64,000 bases of DNA from Cytidiella melzeri (GCA_022592445.1 JABYQR010000008.1:62001-126000); one strand, 5' to 3'. Positions 1 through 10,224 are shown, counted from the stretch's first letter. Numbers and translations are program-made. The notes: generated by a model not told the origin, from the sequence alone.

Positions 1-1370
1 TGTTCACAACCATTAGTTGCTCTCTAAGGAGGAGTTCCAATCTAAACACAACCTGTGGAAGTTCTAGTGGGGCTGATACAGTTGAGACATCAACAGGATG
101 TGGTTTCATCAGCATAGAGCACTGCCTTTGATTCTTCCATATAGTTTCACAACTACCAGTTGCTCTACAAGCAGGAGTTACAATCAGAACACAGTCTGTG
201 GCAGTTCCAATAGGAGTGAGGCAGTTCAGACATCAACAGGACGTGGTTGCATCAGAATAAATCACTGCCTTTGATTCTTCCATACAGTCTCACAACCACC
301 AGCTGCTCTATAAGCATGAGTTACAATCAGAACACGGTCTGTGGCAGTGCCAATGGAGGTGATGCAGCTCAGACATCAACAGGACATGGTTGCATCAGCA
401 GCAAGCACTGCATCGGATTGTTCCACAAAGTTTCACAACCATTCATTGCTCTCTAAGGAGGGGTTACAATCAGAAAATAGCCTGTGGTGGTTCTGATGAG
501 GCTGAGGCAGTTCAAACATGAACAGGACGCGGTTGCATCAGCATAGAGCACTGCCTTTGATTCTTCTATACACTTTTACAACTACCAGTCACTTCATAAG
601 CAGGAGCTACAATCAGAACACAGCCTGTGGCAGTTCTAGTGGGGCTGATACAGTTGAGACATCAACAGGATGTGGTTGCATCAGCATAGAGCACCGCCTT
701 TGATTCTTCCATACAGTTTCACAACTACCAGTTCCTCTACAAGTAGGAGATACAATCAGAACACAGCCTTTGACAGCTCTAATGGGGGTGAGGTAGTGCA
801 GATATCAGCCGGACGTGGTTTTATCAGCAGCTAGCGCTGCATTCAATTGGTCCACTAAGTTTCACAACCACTACTTTCTAAGCAAGAGTTACAACTGTGG
901 CAGTTTGAATGGGGGTGAGGCAGTTCAGACATTAACAGTACATTGTTGTGTTGGCAGCAAGCACTGCATTCAATTGGTCACAAGGTTTCACAAACACTTC
1001 TCCCTAAGCAGGAGTCACAATCAGAATACAGTCTGTGGCAGTTCCAATAGGGGTGATGCAGCTCAGACCGTGGTTGCATCAGCAGCAACCACTGCATCAG
1101 ATTGTTCCACAAAGTTTCACAACCATTAGTTGCTCTCTAAGGAGGAGTTACAATCACAACACAGCCTGTGGCAGTTCTAGTGGGGCTGATGCAGTTCAGA
1201 CATCAACAGGACGTGGTTGCATCAGCATAGAGCACTGCCTTGGATTCTTCCACAGAGTTTCACAGCCACTAGTTGCTCTATAAGCAGGAGTTACAATCAG
1301 AACCCAGCCTGTGGAAACTCCAATGGGGGTGAGGCAGTGCAGACATCAACAGGACACATGTAACATGTTT
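1..1370. repeat. Tandem array, 143-bp unit, about 9.5 copies
   Basis: A degenerate unit recurs from the left edge of the window to about 1370. The anchor GGTTGCATCAG occurs near 107, 250, 393, 536, 679 and 822 at exactly 143-bp spacing. Two later units are shorter (about 127 bp), and spacing returns to 143 bp at 1077-1220. Each unit also has a 'CACTGC..TTGATTCTTCCA' block and a 'TACAATCAGAACACAG' block. Reading frames across the array are low-complexity by-products of the repeat, and none looks like a gene. The array runs off the left edge, so its full length is unknown. Confidence 0.9.
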
Positions 1371-1547
1371 CAGCAATTGATCCAATGAGATACCCTCAAG
1401 CCCTTCATTCTTGAGGCAAGTAATTTTCTAAAATCAGCAGTGAACACTGCACAAGATTAATGACAAGATAGATGGAGTTCCTTGCTACCATTGGTGACTA
1501 CCTTCATCAATGTATGGCTCCTGTTCCCGCAACCAAATTTATCAATT

Positions 1548-2568
1548 TTTTTTTCTAATATCCACAAGTTTATAGTGTGTACTACTCCGGTACATGTACA
1601 CCTAATAACAATAACCACACCAAAAGAAAGAAAAGAACGAGAACCAGAGACCACGCATAACATAAGAAACCGAGGAACATTTGCAGCGATGGAGTGGGTC
1701 CTGTCCCCCTCTCATCCTCCGTGGGACTCCATCCTAGGGGCGTTGCCATTACTGAGGGCTGAGCCGCGGCGCCGCACAAGGTCTTGCGCCTGCGTAGGCG
1801 CTAGCCCAAAGTCAATGAGTATCTGTGCCTGCCTGTCGCTGTGCAGCGTTTCGCGCGCAGACAACCATTCCACGACGGTCAGTGCATAGTCTTTAGTGAA
1901 GGAAGCCAGCGACCCCTTCGGGTTGCGTTGGAGCCAGTACGTGTATGCTTTCTTTCGCATAGTTGTGTGGAGACTGATCTTGAGTATTGCTAGAGAGCTG
2001 AGATCACCATCTTCGAGATCTCGAAGTCCCTGATCTACAAGCTCTATCCATTGGAAGGTGGCTACGCACGGGTTGAGCTGCAAGAACCCATTAACTTCCT
2101 CCAACTCTGTTGGTGTGGCGCGCCACAATTGCTGGGCATGCACAGCTGGCTCCACCCCTTGGGGTGCCACCGGTGTGCAGTCCAGCGCATTTCGCGGGGG
2201 GTCCCCGTGTTGTCGCACGTCAGGTGGTTTGTACTTCCTTATCCAGAGGTCACAATCAAACCAGACGTGGTCGCGGGTTTCAATGTCTATTTTCCCGCAC
2301 CAGCACGCTAACTGTCCCTCCAGGTTGAATCGCTGTCAAAACTCCCCATGCGGGAAGTGTCCACTCACGAATCGCACAAGTCGCGCAAGATGAGTAGCGC
2401 TGCCACCTGCTACCTTTAAGAACCAGTTGGCAGAGGTATGCTTACACCGGTCAAACAGGGAGGCTCGGTTGATCAATGAGTGGTGTCCCTGATACTTGGG
2501 CACCTCCATGTTCGCTCGCCATGCTTGGTACGTCTGGGCTGTGATCTGCTGGCGTGCATACGCAAACG
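1548..2568 (-). mobile_element. 5'-truncated APE/RNase H-type LINE insertion
   Basis: This is a minus-strand non-LTR retrotransposon fragment. It is bounded by a perfect 16-bp direct repeat, ACCAAATTTATCAATT, at 1532-1547 and 2569-2584. On the plus strand a T run (1546-1554) follows the left copy, which is the poly(A) tail of the minus-strand element. The 5' end stops abruptly at the right copy, as expected for 5' truncation in target-primed reverse transcription. The encoded C-terminus resembles that of the larger LINE at 14.7-20.2 kb, and the 3' ends share a TATAAACTT-like stretch just before the A tail. The two elements have clearly diverged, so this belongs to an older or different subfamily. 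Confidence 0.88.
1712..2566 (-). pseudogene. LINE ORF2 remnant: C-terminal domain after RNase H
   Basis: Read on the minus strand from about 2566, one frame can be followed to a stop at 1712, with one in-frame TGA near 2334. It aligns by eye with the C-terminal part of the LINE protein ending at 19775. Shared features are an ARQ..A....W start, an NWFLK (WWLKN) block, a SGH.P.GEF motif, a CWCG...ETRDH...C zinc-knuckle-like motif, and a FLQLNP..ATF.W block. Endonuclease, reverse transcriptase and RNase H are absent through truncation. It is a non-functional remnant. Confidence 0.82.
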
Positions 2569-2584
2569 ACCAAATTTATCAATT

Positions 2585-3198
2585 GTAGTACAGTCACTTT
2601 ATTCCAGATCAAGTTGCCTATCAAAGGTGTCACCAATAGCAAATGCCTGTAATACAGTCAATATTGATGACCAGATGGCTTGGCAAGGTAAGGACCCTTA
2701 CCAGGCACAGAATTCTTTACTGAGGTTCTTTGTGATAACAAAGTCACAGGTGCAATTAACTATTTCTTACTATATGATTTATTCAATTTGCTATCAATAA
2801 AAAAATCACTGGTAGCTCTGCTCCTGCAGTTTACCAAATTGTATCTAGATTATTCAACATAGTTCAACACCATTAAGAACGAGACGCATGTCAAACAATC
2901 TTCATCTCCATGTTCTACTCCACAAACTTGTTTCAATCCTGTACTCACACTCATTGTTGCACTTCAAACAATACAGCACAGTCCCTCTTTTTTCATGAAT
3001 GATTGTGTGCTCCAGTGAAGACAAACCACCAACTTACTATAAATTACTCATTGGAACAACTATTCCCAACAAAATTACTTGTTCAGGCTTCTACCAGCAA
3101 CAAGTTTACTTATGAATCTTGCTCAAAAAGTAATTTTTCATTCAATCCTCATCAATCCTCAGGAATTGTACTTGCCGCTTGCCGGCCTTGCTAACGCT
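2585..3198. other. Intergenic, no gene seen
   Basis: This AT-rich stretch lies between the truncated LINE and a dispersed repeat. I see only short open frames without a domain, signal peptide or convincing splice pattern, and no structural RNA. Confidence 0.5.
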
Positions 3199-3513
3199 AG
3201 TACAACTCCAGAGAATGCCTAAAGCATACATCTGAGGACAAGTACTAGCATAAGTCATTTACTCAATATGTATGCCTCTGGTACAAGTGCTGAGCCTAGT
3301 CATACACTGAGTCATGCATTCATACCATGAGTCATGCATGAGTCATGCACTTAGTAATACAGTAGAATAGCTGAAGTAGACATGTATAGTAGTTGTTTAC
3401 ATAAGTAGATACAGACATGTATATAAGCAGAGCTGCTAAAGCAGCAAGAATAATAAGACTCATCTTGGAAGCTTAACAGCCTCTACCCCTCGCACACCAC
3501 TTCCACTTTGTTA
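3199..3513 (+). repeat. Dispersed repeat, copy A (second copy near 38.37-38.67 kb)
   Basis: About 300 bp starting AGTACAACTCCAGAG and ending TTTGTTA is highly similar to 38371-38669. Shared blocks include AGCATACATCTGAGGACAAG, a run of AGTCATGCA repeats, and TATATAAGCAGAGCTGC followed by AATAATAAGACTCATC. The TATATAAG box followed by AATAATAAG is arranged like the promoter and polyadenylation region of an LTR. It is probably a piece of an LTR or non-autonomous element. Copy B sits inside a copia element and extends about 230 bp further on its left side. Confidence 0.75.
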
Positions 3514-3723
3514 ATCCACTTTGTATCAATATTCCTTCTATTGATCCATCCTCTGTCTGCAATTGTGCTCAACAGCAACTGTGTGGCCTAGACCATCATT
3601 TGACCTTGTGTGTAGTTACACCAAGGAGTTCTGACTTGACAACTTGTCTCTTGACAATAGTCAGTCTTAACACTCTTACTCCACTCTGTGATGTATGACC
3701 AGCGTTGTTATACAGCATATATT
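3514..3723. other. Intergenic, no gene seen
   Basis: About 210 bp between the dispersed repeat and the candidate MITE. It might include internal sequence of the element that supplied the repeat, but nothing recognisable is present. Confidence 0.4.
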
Positions 3724-4070
3724 AGGGTCGCTCAGAGTTGGCGCAGCACCGCCGCTCGCAGTCCGCAGCTCCGGGGTCTATCACCCCAAAGAGGAAGGTG
3801 ATGTAAGCAGTCACAGTCTGTCACAAATGTGCTTGCAATTGTTGTGGGATTTTTTTGCTTGTGCTCAAGTAGCTTACATAGATCAGCCTTCAGAATAAAG
3901 AAATATTTCATAGTTATGTACCACATCAAGAAACATGAGGATTAAGTAATAAGAAAGCTAGACTGTTACATCTTTGCGACTACCTAATGCAACAAGCGCC
4001 CCTTGGCCTGTTCAATAGCCGGCGCTGCAAGCTGCAAGCTGTGCCGCTGCGCCAACTCTGAGCAACCTTA
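3724..4070. mobile_element. Candidate MITE with about 48-bp inverted termini
   Basis: The left end (AGGGTCGCTCAGAGTTGGCG, 3724-3743) and its continuation to about 3773 are matched in inverted orientation by 4019-4069, ending CTGCGCCAACTCTGAGCAACC. Both arms have a GC-rich inner part finishing CTCCGG / GCCGG. TTA flanks both ends (3722-3724 and 4068-4070), which could be a TA or TTA target duplication. The roughly 250-bp interior has no coding signal. The size and layout fit a non-autonomous DNA transposon. A chance inverted repeat is unlikely, because the outer 20 bp match almost perfectly. Confidence 0.72.
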
Positions 4071-4112
4071 TTCCATAATTATAATACTGACATCCTGCTG
4101 TGCATATCTTGG

Positions 4113-5115
4113 CATCATGAAAAAAATCAACTCCTGTGCTGTCTGTGGTGTTACAGGGCACACAGCTTTCCTCTGATATGGCAGTGCTATGCATCAATGG
4201 CTGCTATTTTGCATGGACCTTGTTGTTATGTGTTGCCATGTCCAGGGACCAGACTCATGCAAAACATGTTTGAGAAGCTGGAGGCTGGTTCAATATGTTT
4301 GAGCAATCAGATACCATCAACTCAGAAGTTACAAAGGCCAGTTTCAGCCCCTATACATGTTTTTCATCATATAGATGTGCCTCTGCTGTGCTTTCTGGGC
4401 ACACAGCTTTCCTCTGATACAACGGTGCTATCCATCAATAGCTTTTGTTCTAGCATAGACTTTGTTGTGATTTTTTTGCCAAGTCCAGTAACCAGACTCA
4501 TGCAAAACATGTTTGAGAAGCTGGAGGCCGGTCCAACATGTTTGGGCAATCAGATATCATCAACTCAGAAGTTACAGGAAACAGTTTCAGCCCCTATATA
4601 TGTTTTCCATGATAGATATTTGCCTCTGCTGTGCTTACTGGGCATGCAGCTTTCCTCTGATACGTCAGTGCTATCCATCAATAGCTTCTATTTTAGTACA
4701 GACTTTCTTGTAATGTGTTGGCATGTCCAAGGACCAGACTCATGAAAACATGTTTGAGAAGCTGGAAACTGGTCCAATATGTTTGGGTAATCAGATATCA
4801 TCAACTCAGAAGTTACAGAAAACAGTTTCAGCCCCTATATATGTTTTTCATCATATAGATTTGCCTCTGCTGTGCTTACTGGGCACACAGCTTTCCTCGG
4901 ATATGTCAGTGCTATCCATCAATAGCTTCTATTTTAGTACAGACTTTGTTGTGGTTTGTTGCTATGTCCAGGGACCAGACTCATGCAAAACATGTTTGAG
5001 AAGCTGGAGGCTGGTCCAACATGTTTGGGCAATCAGATACCATCAGCTCATAAGTTACAGAAGCCAGTTTCAGCCCCTATATAAATTTTTCATCATGAAA
5101 AATTGCCTCTGCTGA
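4113..5115. repeat. Tandem array, 242-bp unit, about four copies
   Basis: The anchor ACCAGACTCATG occurs at 4248, 4491, 4733 and 4974, giving periods of 243, 242 and 241 bp. Each unit also carries CATGTTTGAGAAGCTGGA, a CAACTCAGAAGTTACA block, a CATATAGAT.TGCCTCTGCTGTG block and GGGCACACAGCTTTCCTC. A partial unit precedes the first complete one. Open frames through the array are repeat by-products. The array ends about 50 bp upstream of the TATA box of the secreted protein gene that follows. Confidence 0.9.
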
Positions 5116-5163
5116 GCACAGATGTTATTTGTCATGTTAGCACTGCCCACATGAGCTACACGG

Positions 5164-5169
5164 TATAAA
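5164..5169 (+). promoter_or_regulatory. TATA box of the secreted protein gene
   Basis: TATAAA in the context CGGTATAAAGCCCC lies just past the 242-bp array. Transcription would be expected to start about 25-35 bp downstream, before the first leader intron, so the box is positioned to serve the gene at 5630. Confidence 0.6.
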
Positions 5170-5184
5170 GCCCCTTGCCACCAC

Positions 5185-5629
5185 TTCATACCTCAACACA
5201 CCTCCTTGTTCTCACTGGCATTACTTTAGCGCTGGTCGGTAAGTGCATTGTCATCCATGTTGCACTCCTCTTTGGTCACTATGCTAAAATTGTTCTTCCA
5301 GCTAGCTCATACTTTTTCACACCTCTGTTGCTCCACACCTTCAAGTTCTCTCTTCTTCAGTGCTAGTCAGTAAGTACATTGTCATCTGTGCTGCACTTGT
5401 CTTGGGTAGCTGTGCTGAAATTGTTCTTACAGCTAGCTTTTACTTTGACACACCTCCACTCAGACATCTTCATTGCTCTTGGCCTTCTCATTGCCTCAGT
5501 GCTAGTTGGTAAGTGCATTGTTGTCTGGCTTGCACTATCCTTGTATCACTGTACTGATACTTTTAACAGCCAGCCATCTTACTGCCTTTCAACCCCTGTT
5601 CAAATTGCCCATCAACATCTTATACCATC
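5185..5629 (+). other. 5' leader with three tandem exon-intron units
   Basis: Three near-copies of a roughly 135-bp segment each hold a complete small intron. The introns are 5239-5301 (63 nt), 5370-5432 (63 nt) and 5509-5569 (61 nt). Donors are GTAAGTGC, GTAAGTAC and GTAAGTGC. Branch-like GCTAAAAT, GCTGAAAT and ACTGATAC are followed by acceptors TTCCAG, TTACAG and TAACAG. The segments left after splicing contain no ATG before the start codon at 5630; every ATG in this stretch lies inside a predicted intron. That fits a spliced untranslated leader made by tandem duplication of one exon and its intron. Confidence 0.65.
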
Positions 5630-6022
5630 ATGCGGTTCTCAATCTCTCTTGCTGTGTTTGCTGCTGTTGTCATTGGCACATTCCACATGGTGACTGTTTC
5701 TGCTGCACCACACAGCAGTAGAGCAACGGCGGCTGAATTGGAAGCCAGTTTCCGGACTACTGAGCTCCCTCGCACTCCAAAAGGAGAGGTCGATTGGGAG
5801 AATATTTATAGCACTCTTCAAGGGAGCAAGGTGGCAAACCCGGAAGGTTATTATTATGCTATTACAGATGTAAAGGCTTGGAACAACGGTGTTCCAGCAA
5901 ACCGGGACCAACGGTACATTCATGCATCTCTCCAACATGGTAAACAGCTTCCGGGTTACAGCAGTGATCCAGTACCAGATTTCTTTAAGAGTTACTTTGA
6001 CAAACCCAGGCCTGAGGCCTGA
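5630..6022 (+). CDS. Small secreted protein (130 aa), function unknown
   Basis: The 130-residue frame starts with a clear signal peptide: MRF, a hydrophobic stretch to about residue 21, and a likely cut after VSA near residue 25. The mature part is about 105 residues, acidic and basic mixed, with no cysteine and no membrane segment. It contains WENIYSTLQG and YYYAITDVKAWNNG. I do not recognise the family. The start is the first ATG after the predicted spliced leader. The TATA box, leader introns and export signal argue that it is a real gene. A secreted, effector-like or surface role is possible but is only inference. Confidence 0.75.
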   Translation: MRFSISLAVFAAVVIGTFHMVTVSAAPHSSRATAAELEASFRTTELPRTPKGEVDWENIYSTLQGSKVANPEGYYYAITDVKAWNNGVPANRDQRYIHASLQHGKQLPGYSSDPVPDFFKSYFDKPRPEA

Positions 6023-6951
6023 GACGTCGACGGATGCCATGTCAACCACTCCATAGTTTTCCCTGTTGGCTATGTACATCGGTGTAGTGGCCTGTAGATC
6101 ATGTACAGTGCTGCACAATCAAAACCAACCTCTTAGTGCTTGACTTCTGGCTCCATTTACCTGGCCTCTGTAGGAATTACAAATGACTCCAAAATATGTG
6201 CAAGGAATAGTCTACGTATACAGGCATGACTGGTTAGGCAAGCACCTTATATTTTGGGTGCTTAAAGCATGCGTGTTACGGCTAAACCACAAAAGCCGAC
6301 TACAAGACAGAGGTCCTCGGAATACGTGAGAGTTCTCTCGAGTTCAACAATAACAATACACGGATACACAGTGAAGAGAAAATTGAGCAGAATTGCACAC
6401 TCCCAAAGAGCACTAAATGCAAAAAGGCACTCAGCAAAACAGCAGCGTCTGTTCACATGTGACGCGGAGCAGACATGGGCAATAGGTCTCTTGCAAAGCA
6501 AGCGAACTTCTGCATACAGCAGGCTATACTCTACAAGAGCAGCCCACGCCAAATTTTGCGATGATTCTGACCTGACCCTAACTGCCAGATGTTCTGCAAG
6601 CGCAATCGCGTCGGTCTATCAGTATGAAGAGCCTAGCAATGCCGTTAAATGCAGCTGTCGACCGTCAAATATGTAGCGAATATACGAAATCAACAACGTA
6701 CCCGACAGTCACGAGAACCCATGCCTAGTTCCCTCCGCCTCAAGCAGGCTACGCATCCGAAAAGAAACTGAGCTGTTACGACGAATCTTATTTCAAGTGA
6801 GCATGACGAATACGCAGCTACAACACTACAGTATTTTTTTTTGAAAATATCGCAATTTTGACACACGGTCGTCAGTCGAGAAGAGTGAATCATAAAGAAC
6901 GCACGACGGGAAGGAAGGAGGATGAACTTAGAAAAGCGGTGTTGAGATGAA
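6023..6951. other. Intergenic between convergent genes
   Basis: This stretch holds the 3' flanks of the secreted protein gene (plus) and the SR protein gene (minus). Open frames of up to about 135 codons occur on both strands, but they overlap each other, lack recognisable domains, and show no splice or promoter support. I see no RNA gene. Confidence 0.5.
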
Positions 6952-9264
6952 TTACACAGCGTCAGCCTGCATAGGGGCCGCTTGACCGCCCTTTGCAGCG
7001 GTTGGGGTAAATGTATGCCAGCGGTCATTGTGACGAACATCAAGTGGCCTGCCTCCGTACATGTACTGCTGGAATTTAGCTGGAAGGCAAATTTTGAGAT
7101 GCTGTGGTCGAGCAACCGTCAAATAGTATCCACGTACCAATGGCCGTCTCAGCTTCAGCGACTTGGCTGAATTGCACCACACCACACCCCTTCGATCGAG
7201 TACCTTCAAACAGAATCTCTGCCAGCTCTACCTGACCAGTAGTCTCAAACAACTCAACCAAATCCTCGTTGGCAGTGGACCAGGGCAGCTGCCGACAAAG
7301 AGCGGCTAAGTTATCGCATCGTCATCATGAAGTAGAATACTTACATTGCGAACCATGATCTGCTGGCTAGGCTCAGCATCAAAGCCGGGGCCAAATCCAT
7401 TTCCGTTGCCGTAGCCACTACTGCCATAGCCAGCTGCACTTGCTCCTGCTTGATCAGGGCCTGAGTAGTCAGCGTAGAGGTCTTGACTGGAGAAGTCCCT
7501 ACCGGCAGCTGCGCCGCCGTAACCTCCGCGTAGTCCACGTAGTCCACCCCTGAAGCCTCTGTCGCCACCACGTACCCCGCGCAGACCTCCTCGGAGGCCC
7601 CCGCGGTAGGAGCCAGGGCCAGAGAGACCTGCATAACGGTCCTAAAGCAAGCGTTGATCAAGCATCAGCGACCACGGAAACTGTACACTACATACCTCTC
7701 GTACTTCCAGAGTCCGTCCGTACCAGTCAAACCCATTGTACATGCCTGTGAGTGCATCAGTTCTTGTTCTCACAAAAAGGGATCAATGTATTCCTGACTG
7801 ATTGCTTGTTGAGCATCCTTAGACGTCTCGAAGATGACGGTTCCGGATCCTTTCGGTCGTCCATCAGCCCCGATGTTGATATCGGCACGAATAATGTTGC
7901 CAGCAGAACGAAAGAGGTCCTTTAGATCTTGCCAACCTGCTTGGTACGGCAACTACATATCTGAGTCAATATTGGCCGCATTCGATGTGAATTGCGTGCG
8001 TACATTGCCAACGTAGAGTTGATTGCCAGGATTGCTGCCTGCCGCACCAAAGTAGTTATGCGAAGCTGGCCTAGGTGGTGGTGCGGCGTGGAGCCCTTGT
8101 CCTGCCATGGCCATGCCTATCTTACCTGGGACAGGGGTGGCGCCAAAGCGTGATTCGTGCTCTCGATCCTGGTTAGACGTAAGCACAGGGTGTTTGAGCT
8201 TGCACATGTGAGCATACCTCGCGGATGAAGACAGGTCGTCCGAGCAATGCTTGCTCGGAAAGTTCACGAACAGCTCGTTGTGCATCTTCTGTAGACGCAA
8301 ATTCGACAATTCTGTCAGCTGAATATTAGCTGTGCGAATATATAGAACGTTCTGCGAGTATGACTTACCCGCATCCCTTTGAAATGCCCGTCGGCGTCAC
8401 GAGAACTTCGGCGAAGAGCACCTCACCAGCTAATAACCCCAAAAGAAAGCTCCCATCAATAACCGACCTCGCAAACTGAACTCCATCCTCAATAAACCAG
8501 AAAACTCCGCACTCCCACGGCTGCAAGCAACACCACTACCCTCGAAAGAAACTTCCGCCGCGCCGTTGCACTTGGACATGAAAAACTAATCTGGGATTCC
8601 CCCACCCACCTCCCCTCATAAATTCCATCAGGTCCCTGTACTTGACGTCGTAGCTCAGATTGCCGACATAGACCCGATTTTCTCTCTTGCTTTGCTTCGC
8701 AAATTCGGCAGCTTCTTCATGGCTTGCGTTCATTGGCCCACCCAGAGATCTTGAGAAGGAATCAGCCGCACGCCGGTCACGGCTACGTGAACGCGTACGA
8801 GACCGGCTGCGAGACTTGGTACGGGATGGGGAACGACGGGAACGACGGCGAGGGGACGCCGAGCGTTTCCTGGAGCGAGACCTGCTGCGTGAACGCCTAC
8901 GACGCTGAGCGCAAACATGTTAGCATCGCTTGAACATTACTCTGAATCCCTGTAAAGGCACTTACATCGCCATTCCTGCGCTCCTCGGGTTCCCAGTGGT
9001 CAGAGCGACGGCTGCGGGCTACTAGAAACATGAGCACATTTTCACTTGTATCTTTCAACCCGACGTACCAGAGTCTCGCCTATCTCTGTCTCTATCACGC
9101 TCACGCTCGCGGTCGCGGTCGCGGTCCCTCTCTCTGTCCCTGTCCTTCGCGTCGCGGTCACGCCTTGGGTCGCCCCTAGCTCTGTCACGATCAGCATCTC
9201 GCTCCCTCTCCCGTTCACGCTCCTTGTCCTCGAGCTCGTCCTTAATCTTCAAATCGACATCCAT
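6952..9264 (-). CDS. SR-type protein with three RRMs, Gbp2/Hrb1-like
   Basis: Eleven exons read in phase: 9264-9069, 9021-8966, 8904-8610, 8429-8369, 8311-8218, 8168-8004, 7952-7799, 7745-7696, 7641-7345, 7288-7138 and 7079-6952. They give about 548 residues. Introns are 47-61 nt except 8430-8609 (180 nt). Order of parts: an acidic/basic RD/RE-rich start, an RS domain (about 85-130), RRM1 near 161 (RVYVGNLSYDV), RRM2 near 284 (QLYVGN, then LPYQAGWQDLKDLF), a Gly/Arg-rich linker (about 358-450), and RRM3 near 452 (QIMVRN, then LPWSTANEDLVELF) running to the C-terminus. This order matches the yeast Gbp2/Hrb1 family of nuclear mRNA-binding and export factors. The specific orthologue is inferred. 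The first ATG begins the RD/RE region. Confidence 0.85.
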
Positions 9265-9545
9265 GTTGAATGTTGAGAGTGAAGGCAGTTTTGGTGAAGG
9301 GGACGAGCACGATAACTAGGTCGACAGCAAAAAAGGCACGACGAGCTAAATTTCGGCGTTTGAGAGTATCGGAGTTCATATCGGATATGGAATTCAAGAC
9401 CAGCCGACAGCAGACACCAGCTGAAGCTTCAAAACCTCACCGAGAACCCATTTTTGTCCTCTTACAATGCCAGCCATCCTACTGGTCAAGGCAGGCAGTC
9501 TTTGGCTGCGACACACGACGGCAATGAATAAGATAAAGTTCGTGA
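9265..9545. other. Upstream region of the SR protein gene
   Basis: Nearly 280 bp between the SR gene start and the first unit of the triplicated segment. It should contain the minus-strand promoter and 5' leader. No unambiguous TATA box was identified. Confidence 0.4.
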
Positions 9546-9864
9546 AGGTCAAAACTTGACGATACTGAGCTACAAATGGCCCGAGGGACTTGAAGGTGAG
9601 AGATTCTCGACATCTCCTGTACGCTCAAAAAACCGAATCTGGCACCCTTTACTCTGCAGACGCCATCATGTCTTTTATTTCTCGACGAATGTCTACAAGT
9701 TCGACTTGCGCCGCCTGTGTCACCACAGATCGGAACCAGCTGCTTTATAAACCTCCGCCTTCAGGCTGCTAAATCAAAAGATGCTAAGAACGTTTTCTTA
9801 ACTTGATGCTAGTTTGAATTCTCCAAATTACTCACCACAACTCCTAGACAGTACTCAGCTCTAT

Positions 9865-10134
9865 CTATCGTGACGCAGGCTGCTGGGGCTTCACGATAGG
9901 AGTGCAGCTGCACGCGCACGGGTCAGGCAAACACTGGCAGGAGCAATCCGGCTCAATCGTTCTGGCTTTCAAAGAACCTTCAAAACGTGCGTCTAAGATG
10001 CGAACAGCGATGGTGAGTTTCAACTACAGCAATGTGTTGCATGAAGACCAACCTAGCCCGCTGCCCACCATAAAGCCGGCAGATACGGATGTCGCAGCGA
10101 GGGCGAGGAATGCAAGAGGGACGATGAATTTCAT
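9865..10134 (-). CDS. Cys-rich small secreted protein, copy 1
   Basis: The minus-strand start at 10134 gives MKFIVPLAFLALAATSVSAG, a strong signal peptide with a cut after SVSA. Read straight through, a TAG interrupts the frame. A 60-nt intron at 9993-10052 (donor GTTGGT, acceptor TCTTAG, phase 1) removes it and joins to a tail with the motif CSCQCLPDPCACSC before the stop at 9865. The product is about 69 residues with seven closely spaced cysteines in the tail. The donor is weaker than in neighbouring genes, so the intron needs transcript support. Family unknown; the form is that of a small secreted cysteine-rich protein. Confidence 0.65.
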
Positions 10135-10213
10135 ACTGAGAGGGTTGCGATCACACTGGTAGGCAAAGAGTCCGAGGCTTTTGGTATGGGGGTCGCTGAC
10201 AGTAGTGCCTCTC

Positions 10214-10220
10214 TTAAATA
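10214..10220 (-). promoter_or_regulatory. TATA-like box for secreted protein copy 1
   Basis: On the minus strand TATTTAAGAGAGGC lies about 80 bp upstream of the start at 10134. The matching positions in the other two units hold TATATAAGAGAG and a TATATTAGAGG-like sequence. Confidence 0.5.
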
Positions 10221-10224
10221 GGCC

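Noticed and set aside
247..1283. Several open frames of 60-104 codons in the first 1.3 kb
   Set aside because: They follow the 143-bp tandem repeat, share repeated words and have no start context, domain or signal.
4197..5115. Open frames of up to 182 codons at 4.2-5.1 kb with repeated protein segments
   Set aside because: The protein repeats simply mirror the 242-bp DNA repeat; other frames are equally open and no promoter is seen.
6269..6676. 135-codon open frame between convergent genes
   Set aside because: An overlapping open frame lies on the opposite strand, composition is unremarkable, and no family or splice support was found.
8687..9276. Arg/Ser-rich and Leu/Val-rich plus-strand frames at 8.7-9.3 kb
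   Set aside because: They are the complement of the RS and RD/RE-coding exons of the minus-strand SR gene.
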